Below are positions 51,698-61,482 of a stretch of DNA of 64,000 nucleotides, piece after piece (the stretch's first letter is position 1; the number at the start of each line of letters is the position of its first letter). The stretch is from NCBI RefSeq assembly GCF_029639405.1, contig NZ_CP121274.1, positions 2,542,001-2,606,000 of the forward strand. The letters are read 5' to 3'. The translations under genes were made by a program, and so were the position numbers. The DNA comes from Microbacterium proteolyticum (GTDB lineage Bacteria; Actinomycetota; Actinomycetes; Actinomycetales; Microbacteriaceae). Under the pieces are notes generated by a model. It did no database searches, was not told the DNA's origin, and saw only the letters and a program-made list of their open reading frames with translations.

Positions 51698-53494
51698 ATG
51701 ACGACGACGCTTTCCCGCTCTCCGCGACGTCGCACGGTGGTGGCCCTCTCGGTCGTGCTGATCGTGCTCATCGCCTTCGTCGTCCGACTGGTCGACATCC
51801 AGGTCGTGAACGCCCGCGAGCACGTGGACGAATCGCTGGCCATGGGCCTGCAGAACTCCCGCGTCGAGTACGCCTCGCGGGGATCCATCGTCGACGAGAA
51901 CGGCGTCACGCTCGCGTCGAGCGTGCACCGCTACGACGTCCAGGTCGACCCGATGCTCGCCGCTCAGGGGCTCGTCTCCCGTGACGACGACGGCACGACC
52001 CGCGTCGAGGCCACATGGTCCGACCTGGCCGCGAAGATCGCCGACATCCTCGGTGAGGATCCCGCCACGGTCGAGAAGGTCGTGACGGATGCCGTGGCCG
52101 TCGACCCCGCCTCGCGCTACGCGATCATCGCGAAGGACGTCTCCACCGAGCAGTACCGAGGTCTCGCCGACCTCGGGCTGCCGTTCCTGGTGTTCCCCCC
52201 CAAGGCGGGTCGGGTGTACCCCGACGGGGCGGTCGGCGGCAACCTGCTCGGGTTCGTCGGCGGCGACGGACAGGCGCTCGCCGGGCTCGAACTCGCCGAC
52301 GATTCCTGCCTTGCCTCCCAGGACGGCAAGGTCGTGTTCCAGCAGGGCCGCGACGGCGTCGTGCTGCCCGGAACCGAAGTGCAGACCGAGCCCGCCGTCG
52401 ACGGCGGAACCCTCAAGCTCACGATCGACCGCGACCTGCAGTGGTACATGGGCCAGCTCATCGCCGAGCAGGTGCAGAACACCGGGGCGGTCCGCGGCGC
52501 GATCACCGTCGTCGAGGCCAAGACGGGCAAGGTCCGGGCCCTCGCCGAGTACCCGACCGTCGACCCCAACGACCCGACCGCGACTCCCGAGGACGAGCGC
52601 GGCAGCTGGACGTTCACCGATCCCGTCGAGCCGGGCTCGACGTTCAAGGCGCTCACCGCGGCGATCGGACTGGACAGCGGGTCGTTCGCCGAGGGGACCA
52701 CCGTCACGGCATCCTCGAGCGAGACGCTCCGCGGCGGTGCCCGGGTCACCGACGCCTTCGCGCACGGCGCGAACAACTACACCCTGACGGGCGTGCTCAT
52801 CGACTCTTCGAACGTCGGCATCTCCAAGTTCGCCGAGATGATCCCCGCCCAGACGCGCTTCGACTACCTGCAGAAGTTCGGCATCGGCTCGACCACGGCG
52901 ATCGACTTCCCGGGCGAGTCCGCCGGCATCCTGCATCCCGTGGGCGACTGGGGCGACCAGACGTTCTACAACACCGCGTTCGGTCAGGGCCTCGCCGTGA
53001 CGATCCCGCAGCTCGTCAGCGCCTACCAGACGATCGCGAACGGGGGAGTGCGCGTGCCGCTCTCGCTCGTGGAGAGCTGCACGGCCGCGGACGGCACCGT
53101 CACCGACGTGCCCTCGACCGAGGGCCAGCGCGTCGTGTCGGCCGACACCGCCACGAAGGTGTCGCAGATGCTCGAGAACGTCGCGACGCAGGGCACCCTC
53201 GCCTCGCAGGTGAGCATCCCCGGGTACCGCGTCGCGATCAAGACCGGTACCGGTGAGAAGACCGACCCCGCCACCGGTGCCTACAAGCCCGACGCCTACT
53301 TCACCACCATGATCGGCTTCGCGCCCGCCGACGACCCGCAGTACATCGTCTCGGTCAACCTCGACGAACCGCGGACGGTAAAGTCGTCTGCGGCCACGGC
53401 CCCCGCCTTCCAGAAGGCACTCACCCAGGTGCTCAAGAACTACCGGGTGATCCCGTCCGGAACCACTTCCCCCGAACTGCCCAAGTTCGGCTGA
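51698..53494 (+). CDS. ftsI: Division-specific penicillin-binding protein 3 (FtsI/PbpB)
   Basis: This 598-residue class B PBP is the septal peptidoglycan transpeptidase. It has an N-terminal anchor at about 13-35, the PBP dimer domain ('RGSIVDENGVTLASSVHRYDVQVDP') and the transpeptidase domain with S314-x-x-K317 ('EPGSTFK'), the SxN motif ('DSSNVG') and KTG ('AIKTGTGEKTDP'). No PASTA domain is present. It starts 4 bases after ftsL. The 52-base gap to murF is where murE is normally found in other bacteria. Confidence 0.96.
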   Translation: MTTTLSRSPRRRTVVALSVVLIVLIAFVVRLVDIQVVNAREHVDESLAMGLQNSRVEYASRGSIVDENGVTLASSVHRYDVQVDPMLAAQGLVSRDDDGTTRVEATWSDLAAKIADILGEDPATVEKVVTDAVAVDPASRYAIIAKDVSTEQYRGLADLGLPFLVFPPKAGRVYPDGAVGGNLLGFVGGDGQALAGLELADDSCLASQDGKVVFQQGRDGVVLPGTEVQTEPAVDGGTLKLTIDRDLQWYMGQLIAEQVQNTGAVRGAITVVEAKTGKVRALAEYPTVDPNDPTATPEDERGSWTFTDPVEPGSTFKALTAAIGLDSGSFAEGTTVTASSSETLRGGARVTDAFAHGANNYTLTGVLIDSSNVGISKFAEMIPAQTRFDYLQKFGIGSTTAIDFPGESAGILHPVGDWGDQTFYNTAFGQGLAVTIPQLVSAYQTIANGGVRVPLSLVESCTAADGTVTDVPSTEGQRVVSADTATKVSQMLENVATQGTLASQVSIPGYRVAIKTGTGEKTDPATGAYKPDAYFTTMIGFAPADDPQYIVSVNLDEPRTVKSSAATAPAFQKALTQVLKNYRVIPSGTTSPELPKFG

Positions 53495-53546
53495 CACGCC
53501 GGATGCCGGTCTCCTCCCGACACGGAAAGGGCGTCCGTACACAGCA

Positions 53547-54959
53547 ATGATCTCCACCAGCCTCTCCCACATCGCCTCCGTGCTCGGCGGCCGCCTCGTG
53601 CTCCGCGGCGACGACACCCCCGAGACCACCGTCAGCGGACTTATCGACACCGATTCGCGGCTCATCGAACCCGGCGGGATCTTCGTCGCCAAGCCCGGCG
53701 AGACCACCGACGGCCACCTCTTCGTCCCCGCCGCGATCGAGCGGGGCGCGGTGCTGGCCCTGGTCGAACGCGAGCTCGACCAGCCGGTCAGCCAGGTCGT
53801 CGTGCCGGATGTCGTCGAGGCCCTGGGCGAGCTCGCCCGCGACGTCGTCGCGCGCGTGCGCGCCACCGGGAACCTCCGCATCGTCGGCATCACCGGCTCC
53901 AACGGCAAGACGACGACGAAGAACCTCCTCGCGCGCATCCTCGAGGACGAGGGCTCCACCGTCGCTCCGCGCGCCTCGTTCAACAACGAGGTCGGCGCGC
54001 CGTTGACGATGCTGCGCGTCACCGACGACACGCGCTTCCTCGTGAGCGAGTTCGGTGCGAGCGCTCCGGGCGCCATCGCCCGCCTCGCCGGTCTCGTCAC
54101 CCCCGATATCGGGGTGGTGCTCATGGTGGGCATGGCGCACGCCGGCGGCTTCGGCGGGATCGAATCGACCTTCCACGCCAAGAGCGAACTCGTGCGCGCG
54201 ACCCGCGAGGGCGGCCTCGCCGTGCTCAACGCGGATGATCCGCGCGTCGCCGCGATGGAGCCCCTCGCCCGCGAACGCGGCCAGGAGGTGCGCTGGTTCG
54301 GTCGGGGCGAGCGGGCTCAGGTGCGCGCCCTCGACGTCGAGGTCTCGGCATCCGGCACGCGCGCTCAGCTGGTCGTCGACGGCGAGGAGCACACCCTCGA
54401 GCTGCGGGTACTGGGCGAGCACCACGTCATGAACGCCCTCGCCGCGATCGCCGCCGCCACGGCGCTGGGCGTCACGGCGGAGGAAGCGATCGCGCGCCTG
54501 TCGACCGTCGAGCTCGCCGAGCGGTGGCGCATGCAGCCCCTCGGGTCCGAGCGCGTGCGCATCATCAACGACGCCTACAACGCCAGCCCCGACTCGATGT
54601 CCGCGGCTCTGCGCACGCTCGCCCAGATCACCGGACCCGATGAGCGCACGGTCGCGGTGCTCGGCGCGATGAGCGAGCTCGGCGAGTACGCCGACGAGGA
54701 GCACGACCGCGTCGGGCTGCTGGCGGTGCGCCTGCGCATTCAGCGGATCGTCGTCATCGGCCAGGATGCGCGCCGCATGTACCTCGAGGCGATCGCCCAG
54801 GGATCCTGGGACGGCGAGGCCGTCTTCTTCCCGGATGCCGACTCGGCCTACGACTATCTCCGGAACGAGCTCCGCGACGGCGATCGCGTGCTGGTGAAGT
54901 CCTCCAACTCCGCCGGGCTCCGGTTCCTCGGCGACCGTCTGGGAGAATCGTTCGCGTGA
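53547..54959 (+). CDS. murF: UDP-N-acetylmuramoyl-tripeptide--D-alanyl-D-alanine ligase
   Basis: This 470-residue Mur ligase adds D-Ala-D-Ala to the muropeptide. It shows 'SGLIDTDSRLIEPGGIFVAKPGE' (N-domain), the ATP-binding 'ITGSNGKTTTKNLLARIL', 'EFGASAPGAIARLAGLVTPDIGVV' and 'RIINDAYNASPDSMSAALRTL', which is diagnostic of MurF rather than MurE. Its end overlaps mraY by 4 bases (GTGA). Confidence 0.96.
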   Translation: MISTSLSHIASVLGGRLVLRGDDTPETTVSGLIDTDSRLIEPGGIFVAKPGETTDGHLFVPAAIERGAVLALVERELDQPVSQVVVPDVVEALGELARDVVARVRATGNLRIVGITGSNGKTTTKNLLARILEDEGSTVAPRASFNNEVGAPLTMLRVTDDTRFLVSEFGASAPGAIARLAGLVTPDIGVVLMVGMAHAGGFGGIESTFHAKSELVRATREGGLAVLNADDPRVAAMEPLARERGQEVRWFGRGERAQVRALDVEVSASGTRAQLVVDGEEHTLELRVLGEHHVMNALAAIAAATALGVTAEEAIARLSTVELAERWRMQPLGSERVRIINDAYNASPDSMSAALRTLAQITGPDERTVAVLGAMSELGEYADEEHDRVGLLAVRLRIQRIVVIGQDARRMYLEAIAQGSWDGEAVFFPDADSAYDYLRNELRDGDRVLVKSSNSAGLRFLGDRLGESFA

Positions 54960-56062
54960 GATCACTTCTGACATCGGCGGGGATCTCTCTGGCCTTCACG
55001 CTCTTCCTCACTCCGGTGTTCCTGCGGGGCTTCCGGAAGTGGGGCTGGGGACAGGTCATCCGCACGCCCGAGAACGTGCACAACCCCTCGCACGGGGCCA
55101 AGCGTGGAACGCCCACGATGGGCGGCACGATCTTCATCCTCGGCACCATCATCGGCTACCTCATCGGGGCGTACGCGGGCAACAACCCGCCGACCGTGTC
55201 GGGCCTGCTGGTGCTGTGGCTCATGCTGGGCTTCGGAGTCGTCGGATTCATCGACGACTACATGAAGGTCCGGTTCCAGAACAGCCTGGGGCTCTCGGGG
55301 TGGCGCAAGATCGCCGGGCAGGTCATCGTCACCGTCCCGTTCGCGATCGTCGCCCTCAACTTCCCCAACGCCTTCGGGCAGACGCCCGCGTCGCAGTACG
55401 TCTCGATCTTCCGTGACATCCAGGTGCTCTCGCTCTTCGCGCTGGGTCCGATCGTCGGATGGCTGCTGTACCTGGCGTGGATCTCGCTCATCGGCACCGC
55501 GACATCCAATTCGGTCAACGTCGCCGACGGACTCGACGGCCTCGCCGCCGGCTCGGGCATCTTCGTCGTGGGCGCCTACAGCCTCATGGCCTTCTGGCAG
55601 AACAAGCAGATGTGCGCCGATGTGCTCGAACCCGCCGTCCAGGCCGGATGCTATGCCGTCCGCGACCCGTTCGACCTCGCGATCGTCTCGGCCTCGTTCG
55701 TCGGCGCGCTCGTCGGGTTCCTATGGTGGAACGCTCCCAAGGCGAGGGTCTTCATGGGCGACTGCGGCTCGATGGCGATCGGCGGCGTGATCGCCGCGAT
55801 GGCGATCCTCACCCGCACCGAACTGCTGCTCGTCCTCATCGCCGGTGTGTACGTGATCGCCTCCGGATCGGTGATCCTCCAGCGCATCTACTTCAAGATC
55901 ACGCGCGGGAAGCGGCTCTTCCTCATGAGTCCGCTGCACCACCACCTCGAGATGCGCGGGTGGCCCGAGGTGACGATCGTCGTGCGCATGTGGATCATCG
56001 CGGGCCTGCTGGCCGTGTCGGGCGTCGGCTTCTTCTACGTCGAATGGCTGGCCCGGGTATGA
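54956..56062 (+). CDS. mraY: Phospho-N-acetylmuramoyl-pentapeptide transferase
   Basis: This 368-residue polytopic enzyme makes lipid I at the inner face of the membrane. About ten helices and the family signatures are seen: 'HGAKRGTPTMGGTIFILG', 'GFIDDYMKVRFQNSLGLSG' with the DD pair, 'ATSNSVNVADGLDGLAAGSG', 'VFMGDCGSMAIGG' and 'LMSPLHHHLEMRGWPE'. GTG start overlapping the murF stop; its own stop overlaps the murD start (ATGA). Confidence 0.97.
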   Translation: MRSLLTSAGISLAFTLFLTPVFLRGFRKWGWGQVIRTPENVHNPSHGAKRGTPTMGGTIFILGTIIGYLIGAYAGNNPPTVSGLLVLWLMLGFGVVGFIDDYMKVRFQNSLGLSGWRKIAGQVIVTVPFAIVALNFPNAFGQTPASQYVSIFRDIQVLSLFALGPIVGWLLYLAWISLIGTATSNSVNVADGLDGLAAGSGIFVVGAYSLMAFWQNKQMCADVLEPAVQAGCYAVRDPFDLAIVSASFVGALVGFLWWNAPKARVFMGDCGSMAIGGVIAAMAILTRTELLLVLIAGVYVIASGSVILQRIYFKITRGKRLFLMSPLHHHLEMRGWPEVTIVVRMWIIAGLLAVSGVGFFYVEWLARV

Positions 56063-57579
56063 GCGCCGAGCGGGTGGCATCCCTGCACAGCTGGTACGCC
56101 GAGTGGCGGGGCCTGAAGGTCGCCGTGCTGGGCCTGTCGGTGACCGGTTTCTCCGCCGCCGACACGCTCGCGGAGCTCGGCGCTGACGTTCTCGTCGTCA
56201 CCGAGAGGGCCGACCCGGAGTACGCGCGCCTGCTGCCCGTCATCGGTGCGGAACTGCACGTGGGTCCGCTGGACACCGTGCCGGACGCGCTCGCGGGCTT
56301 CGCTCCCGACGTCGTCCTCGCCTCGCCCGGCTTCCCCCCGTCGCACCCGCTCATCGTCTGGGCGCAGGAGAGCGGCATCCCTGTGTGGGGCGACGTCGAG
56401 CTGGCGTGGCGCGTGCGCGACAAGGTCGTGCGGCCCGACGGGCGTCCGGCGGACTGGGTCCTGATCACGGGGACCAACGGCAAGACCACGACCACGCGGT
56501 TGACGGCCGAGATGCTCGTCGCCGGTGGGCTGCGGGCGGTCCCGGTCGGCAACATCGGCACGCCCGTGCTCGACGCGATCCGCGACCCCGCGGGGTTCGA
56601 CGTGCTCGTCGTGGAGCTCTCGAGCCATCAGCTCTGGTACCTCAACCTCCAGTCCGGGCCCGAGGCGCTGTCGCCGCACGCCGCGGTCTGCCTCAACCTC
56701 GCCGACGATCACCTCGAGTGGCACGGCAGCTTCGCGGCGTACCGCGACGCCAAGGCCGGCGTGTACGCCCGCACGCGCGTCGCCTGCGTCTACAACAAGG
56801 CCGACGTCGCCACCCGCGAGATGGTCGAAGAGGCCGAGGTCGTGGAAGGGGCGCGAGCCATCGGGTTCGACCTCGGCGTCCCGGGTCCGAGCGACCTCGG
56901 CGTCGTCGACGGCATCCTGGTCGACCGCGCATTCCTCGAGGAGCGTGCGACCTCGGCGCTCGAACTGACGACGGTCGCGGACCTCGCCGAGCAGGGGCTC
57001 TCCGCCCCGCACGTCGTGTCGAACATCCTCGCGGCGTCCGCGCTCGCCCGATCCCTGGGGGTGGCTCCCGCCGACATCCACGACGCCCTGGACCGCTTCC
57101 GGCTGGACCCCCACCGCATCCAGGTCGTCGCGGCGCATCGCGGTGTCACGTGGGTCGACGACTCCAAGGCGACGAACCCGCACGCCGCGGGGTCGTCGCT
57201 CGCGGCGTACCCCGGTGCGGTGTGGGTCGTCGGCGGGCTGCTGAAGGGCGTCGACGTCGCCGACCTCGTGCGGGCGCGCGGGGCGGGTACGCGCGCCGCG
57301 ATCGTGATCGGCACGGAGCGGGGCGAGATCGTCGCCGCGTTCGAGCGACACGCGCCCGCGGTTCCGCTGTTCGAGGTGGACCACACCGAGACTGAAGACG
57401 TCATGGCACGGGTCGTCGAACTGGCGGCCGACGTGGCCCGGGACGGAGACACCGTGCTCCTGGCTCCCGCGGCGGCGTCGTTCGATCAGTTCGCCTCCTA
57501 CTCCGACCGCGGCGAGCGTTTCGCTCGGGCGGTGCGGGAGTGGATCGCGGGCCAGGACGAGGGATCGGCCCGAACGTAG
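56059..57579 (+). CDS. murD: UDP-N-acetylmuramoyl-L-alanine--D-glutamate ligase
   Basis: This 506-residue Mur ligase adds D-Glu. It has an N-terminal Rossmann domain ('LKVAVLGLSVTGFSAADTLAELGADVLVVTE'), the ATP motif 'LITGTNGKTTTTRLTAEML', 'VVELSSHQLW', 'DDHLEWHGSFAAYRDAK' and the C-terminal 'WVDDSKATNPHAAGSSLAAY' and 'LLAPAAASFDQFASYSDRG'. The protein is slightly longer than E. coli MurD. In Microbacterium relatives the first stem residue may be Gly rather than Ala, so the acceptor could differ (family knowledge, not seen here). Confidence 0.96.
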   Translation: MSAERVASLHSWYAEWRGLKVAVLGLSVTGFSAADTLAELGADVLVVTERADPEYARLLPVIGAELHVGPLDTVPDALAGFAPDVVLASPGFPPSHPLIVWAQESGIPVWGDVELAWRVRDKVVRPDGRPADWVLITGTNGKTTTTRLTAEMLVAGGLRAVPVGNIGTPVLDAIRDPAGFDVLVVELSSHQLWYLNLQSGPEALSPHAAVCLNLADDHLEWHGSFAAYRDAKAGVYARTRVACVYNKADVATREMVEEAEVVEGARAIGFDLGVPGPSDLGVVDGILVDRAFLEERATSALELTTVADLAEQGLSAPHVVSNILAASALARSLGVAPADIHDALDRFRLDPHRIQVVAAHRGVTWVDDSKATNPHAAGSSLAAYPGAVWVVGGLLKGVDVADLVRARGAGTRAAIVIGTERGEIVAAFERHAPAVPLFEVDHTETEDVMARVVELAADVARDGDTVLLAPAAASFDQFASYSDRGERFARAVREWIAGQDEGSART

Positions 57580-57596
57580 GACGAGGGGAACACCGC

Positions 57597-58835
57597 GTGA
57601 CCACCACCGCACCCCCGCCCCGTCAGGCCCCCGAGGACGAACCCGCCCGCAGGGGACTGGCCGCCCGCGTCTCCCTCGGGAGGGCGTTCCAGCCGGTGCC
57701 CAGCGAGTTCCTGCTCATCGCCTCCGCGGCGCTGCTGCTCACCGGATTCGGACTGGTGATGGTGCTGTCCGCGACCTCCGCCCTCGACGGAGGTCAGAAC
57801 CCTTTCGACCACGTCCTCAAGCAGGGCATCTTCGCCGTCGTCGGCATCCCGCTCATGTTCGTCCTCAGCCGCGCGCCGATGCAGTTCTGGAAACGCATCG
57901 CCTGGCCGACGCTGATCCTGGCCACGATGTTCCAGCTGCTGGTGTACGTCCCCGGGCTCGGCATCGCCTCGTACGGAAACCGCAACTGGGTGCAGATCGC
58001 CGGGTTCCAGTTCCAGCCGGCCGAGTTCCTCAAGCTGGCCCTGGCGTTGTGGATGGGCGCGGTGCTCTATCGCAAGCGCCGCCTGCTGACCTCGTGGAAG
58101 CACGTGTTCATCCCCGTCGTGCCCGTCGCGGTGCTCGTCATCGGCACCGTGCTCGGTGGGAAAGACCTCGGCACCGTGATGATCCTCGTGCTCGTGGTGC
58201 TGGGAGCGCTGTTCTTCGCGGGGATCAAGCTGCGCATGTTCATCGTCCCCGCGGTGCTGTCGGTCGTCGTGGTCCTCGCCTCCGCGTTCGGCAGCGAGAA
58301 CCGCATGGCGCGCATCGCCAGCCTCTTCGACCCGGACGACGCCTCCTGCTACTACACGTCCTGCTACCAGTCGCTCCATGGCGTGTGGGGTCTGGCCAGC
58401 GGGGGAGTGCTGGGCCTGGGCCTGGGCAACTCGAAAGAGAAGTACGACTGGCTTCCCGCGGCCGCGAACGACTACATCTTCGCGATCATCGGCGAGGAGC
58501 TCGGGCTCATCGGATGCCTCGTCGTGCTGACCCTGTTCGCGTTGTTCGCCGTCGGCGCGTTCCACATCATCCGTCGCACCGACGACTCCTTCGTCCGGAT
58601 CGTGGCCGGCGCGATCACGCTGTGGATCGTCGGCCAGGCTCTGGTGAACATCGGCGTGGTCCTGCGCATCTTCCCGGTGTTGGGCGTCCCCCTGCCGTTC
58701 ATGTCGCAGGGCGGTACGTCGCTGCTGTCCGTGCTCATCGCGTGCGGTGTGCTGCTCTCGTGCGCCCGGACGCTGCCCGACCGCCGCGCGATGCCGACGC
58801 CCCCGGCGCGGACGCCCGCGCGGCGCCGCCGCTGA
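57597..58835 (+). CDS. ftsW: SEDS-family septal peptidoglycan polymerase FtsW
   Basis: This 412-residue membrane protein has ten helices and the SEDS motifs 'GLGIASYGNRNWVQIAGFQFQPAEFLKLAL', 'GGKDLGTVMIL', 'YQSLHGVWGLASGGVLGLGLGNSKEKYDWLPAAANDYIFAIIGEELG' and 'IFPVLGVPLPFMSQGGTSLL'. It pairs with FtsI to build septal glycan strands. The GTG at 57597 follows AGGGGA. There is a short Pro/Ala-rich N-tail, and a basic C-tail of about 20 residues (PPARTPARRRR). Confidence 0.96.
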   Translation: MTTTAPPPRQAPEDEPARRGLAARVSLGRAFQPVPSEFLLIASAALLLTGFGLVMVLSATSALDGGQNPFDHVLKQGIFAVVGIPLMFVLSRAPMQFWKRIAWPTLILATMFQLLVYVPGLGIASYGNRNWVQIAGFQFQPAEFLKLALALWMGAVLYRKRRLLTSWKHVFIPVVPVAVLVIGTVLGGKDLGTVMILVLVVLGALFFAGIKLRMFIVPAVLSVVVVLASAFGSENRMARIASLFDPDDASCYYTSCYQSLHGVWGLASGGVLGLGLGNSKEKYDWLPAAANDYIFAIIGEELGLIGCLVVLTLFALFAVGAFHIIRRTDDSFVRIVAGAITLWIVGQALVNIGVVLRIFPVLGVPLPFMSQGGTSLLSVLIACGVLLSCARTLPDRRAMPTPPARTPARRRR

Positions 58836-58879
58836 GTTCTGCGCCGCCGGTGCGGTGCGACCGGTGGCGTCCCGCTGGT

Positions 58880-58885
58880 TAGGGT
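58880..58885 (+). promoter_or_regulatory. Probable internal -10 box (TAGGGT) before murG
   Basis: TAGGGT ends 6 bases before the GTG of murG at 58892. This would be an internal, leaderless promoter within the dcw cluster. Confidence 0.5.
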
Positions 58886-58891
58886 CGAAGG

Positions 58892-59965
58892 GTGACGACC
58901 ACGCTTCTGGCCGGCGGCGGTACCGCCGGCCATGTGAACCCCCTGCTCGCCGTGGCCGACGGACTCCGCGCCCGTGATCCCGACGGCGAGGTGCTCGTGC
59001 TCGGCACCCGCGAGGGGCTCGAGGCGCGCCTCGTCCCGTTGCGCGGGTACGAGCTCCTCTTCGTCGACAAGGTGCCGTTCCCGCGCCGCCCCGATCGCGC
59101 GGCCGCGGCGTTCCCCTCCCGCTTCCGTCGCGCCATCGCACAGGTGCGGCGCGTCATCCGCGAGCGCGGCGTCGACGCCGTCGTCGGATTCGGCGGGTAC
59201 GCGTCGGCGCCGGCGTACGTGGCGGCGCGCTGGGAGCGCATCCCGTTCGTCGTGCACGAGGCCAACGCGCGCCCCGGGCTCGCGAACGTGCTGGGCGCCC
59301 GGGCGGCGGCCGGGGTGGGCGTGGCGTTCGAGGGGACGCCGTTGCGCGGCGCGCGCGTCGTCGGCATGCCGCTCCGCCGCGAGATCGTCGACCTCGACCG
59401 CGCTGCCCGGCGTGGCGAGGCGGCCGCGCACTTCGGACTGGATGCCACGGCCCCCACGCTCCTCGTCTTCGGCGGGTCGCTCGGGGCGCAGCGCCTGAAC
59501 GAGGCGTTCGGCGGTGCGTGGCGCGATGTGCTCGACGCCGGCTGGCAGCTGCTGCACGTCACCGGCGAGAAGTCCGACCTCGCCGATCCGGGCGCGCCCG
59601 GCTACGCGCTCGTGCGCTACGTCGACCGCATGGATCTCGCGTTCGCCCTCGCGGATTTCATCGTGTCCCGTTCGGGCGCGGCCACGGTGAGCGAGATCAG
59701 TGCCCTCGGGATCCCCGCCGTCTACGTGCCGTACGCGGTCGGCAACGGCGAGCAGAGCCTGAACGCCGCGGCCGCCGTCCGGGCGGGCGCCGCACGCCTC
59801 ATCCCCGACGCAGAGTTCACCGCCGACCGCGTCCGGGCCGAGATCGTCCCGCTCCTCCGCGACGGCGACGGGCGGGATGCCATGCGCGCCGCTGCGGCGC
59901 GGACGGGGACGCGCGCGGGCACCGAGAACGTCATCGCCCTCCTCGACGCCGCCCTCGCCCGCTGA
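58892..59965 (+). CDS. murG: Undecaprenyl-PP-MurNAc-pentapeptide GlcNAc transferase
   Basis: This 357-residue GT-B enzyme converts lipid I to lipid II. Motifs: 'LLAGGGTAGHVNPLLAVADGL', 'VVGFGGYASAPAYVAA', 'VVHEANARPGLANVLGA', 'LLVFGGSLGAQRLNEAF' and 'FIVSRSGAATVSEISALGIPAVYVPYAVGNGEQSLNAAA'. All donor- and acceptor-binding loops are intact. Confidence 0.97.
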   Translation: MTTTLLAGGGTAGHVNPLLAVADGLRARDPDGEVLVLGTREGLEARLVPLRGYELLFVDKVPFPRRPDRAAAAFPSRFRRAIAQVRRVIRERGVDAVVGFGGYASAPAYVAARWERIPFVVHEANARPGLANVLGARAAAGVGVAFEGTPLRGARVVGMPLRREIVDLDRAARRGEAAAHFGLDATAPTLLVFGGSLGAQRLNEAFGGAWRDVLDAGWQLLHVTGEKSDLADPGAPGYALVRYVDRMDLAFALADFIVSRSGAATVSEISALGIPAVYVPYAVGNGEQSLNAAAAVRAGAARLIPDAEFTADRVRAEIVPLLRDGDGRDAMRAAAARTGTRAGTENVIALLDAALAR

Positions 59966-60057
59966 CCCTCGCCCGCCGGCCCCGCCGCATCCGGGACGCC
60001 GGCCGCGGAGGCCCTGACCCCCGGGCGCGCCGGGGCCGAGCCGTCGCCCACGCGACG

Positions 60058-60063
60058 TAGGAT
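60058..60063 (+). promoter_or_regulatory. Probable internal -10 box (TAGGAT) before murC
   Basis: TAGGAT lies 9 bases before the ATG of murC at 60073, after a 107-base gap with no ribosome binding site. This is a second candidate internal promoter of the cluster. Confidence 0.5.
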
Positions 60064-60072
60064 CGCAAGGTC

Positions 60073-61479
60073 ATGATCAGACCCGACCTGAGCCTCCCCA
60101 TCCCCGAGTCCATCACCTCCGCGCACTTCATCGGAGTGGGCGGCTCGGGCATGTCCGGCCTCGCGCGCATGTTCCTCGACCGCGGCATCCGGGTCTCCGG
60201 CTCCGACCGCGCCGACAGTGCGGCGTTGCGCGATCTCGCCGCCCGCGGCGCGACGGTCCACGTCGGTCACGACGCCGCCCACCTCGGCGACGCCGACACG
60301 GTCGTGCACACCGGCGCCATCTGGCCCGAGAACCCCGAGTTCGTCACGGCGAAGCAGCGCGGACTCCACGTCATCCACCGCTCGCAGGCGCTGCACTGGC
60401 TCATCGGCGGGCGTCGCCTCGTCTCGGTCGCGGGCGCGCACGGCAAGACCACCTCGACCGGCATGATCGTGACCGCGCTGCGCGCGCTCGACGCCGACCC
60501 GACGTTCGTCAACGGCGGGGTCATCGCCGACCTCGGCGCCTCCAGCGGCACCGGCTCCGACGAGCTGTTCGTCATCGAGGCCGACGAGTCCGACGGCACC
60601 TTCCTGCTGTACGACACCTCCGTGGCGCTCATCACGAACGTCGACCCCGACCACCTCGATCACTACGGCTCGCGCGAAGCCTTCGACGCCGCGTTCGCCC
60701 GCTTCGCCGACGCGGCCCGCGAAGCGGTCGTCATCTCGGCCGACGACGCCGGTGCTCGGGCGGTGCGCGAACGCATCACCCACCCGAACGTCGTCACCTT
60801 CGGCGAGGATGCCGCGGCCGACGTGCGGCTGACCGACGTCCGCACCGACGGGCCGGTGTCCTTCACGGTGTCCGCGGGCGAGGAGAGCGCCGACGTGCGT
60901 CTGCGGGTGCCCGGGGCGCACAACGCGGTGAACGCGGCCGGCGCGGTCGCCGTGCTCACCGTGCTCGGCTACGGTCTCGCGGACGCCGCGAAGGCCGTGG
61001 AGGGGTTCGGCGGCACCGTCCGCCGCTTCGAACTGCACGGTGTCCAGCGCGGGGTGAGCGTCTACGACGACTACGCCCACCATCCCACCGAGGTCGCGGC
61101 GGCCCTCTCCGCGGCGCGGACGGTCGTCGGTGACGGGCGCATCATCGCGATCCAGCAGCCGCACACGTACTCCCGCACGCAGGAGATGTACCGCGAGTTC
61201 GCCGAGGTGCTCGAGTCCCTCGCGGACCACACGGTCATGCTCGACGTGTACGGCGCGCGCGAAGACCCCGTGCCGGGCGTGACGGGGGAGCTCGTCAGCG
61301 GCGCGTTCGCCGATCCCGCGCACGTGCACTACGTGCCCGACTGGCAGAGCGCCGCGGAGTACACCGCGGCCATCGCCCGACCCGGCGACTACGTCATCAC
61401 CCTCGGGTGCGGCAACGTGTACCAGATCATCCCGCAGGTGCTCGAGGCGCTTTCCCGCACCGAGGCCGCGGCGGTCTGA
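60073..61479 (+). CDS. murC: UDP-N-acetylmuramate--L-alanine (or glycine) ligase
   Basis: This 468-residue Mur ligase adds the first stem residue. It shows '[30 protein letters not shown]', the ATP motif '[18 protein letters not shown]', '[32 protein letters not shown]' and '[19 protein letters not shown]'. Microbacteriaceae with B-type peptidoglycan often use Gly or Ser at position 1, so the amino acid acceptor need not be Ala (family knowledge). Confidence 0.96.
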   Translation: MIRPDLSLPIPESITSAHFIGVGGSGMSGLARMFLDRGIRVSGSDRADSAALRDLAARGATVHVGHDAAHLGDADTVVHTGAIWPENPEFVTAKQRGLHVIHRSQALHWLIGGRRLVSVAGAHGKTTSTGMIVTALRALDADPTFVNGGVIADLGASSGTGSDELFVIEADESDGTFLLYDTSVALITNVDPDHLDHYGSREAFDAAFARFADAAREAVVISADDAGARAVRERITHPNVVTFGEDAAADVRLTDVRTDGPVSFTVSAGEESADVRLRVPGAHNAVNAAGAVAVLTVLGYGLADAAKAVEGFGGTVRRFELHGVQRGVSVYDDYAHHPTEVAAALSAARTVVGDGRIIAIQQPHTYSRTQEMYREFAEVLESLADHTVMLDVYGAREDPVPGVTGELVSGAFADPAHVHYVPDWQSAAEYTAAIARPGDYVITLGCGNVYQIIPQVLEALSRTEAAAV

Positions 61480-61482
61480 GCC

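Noticed and set aside
53547..54959. Gene after ftsI considered as murE
   Set aside because: The NDAYNASPDSM segment and overall pattern are those of MurF, and the MurE substrate motif is absent.
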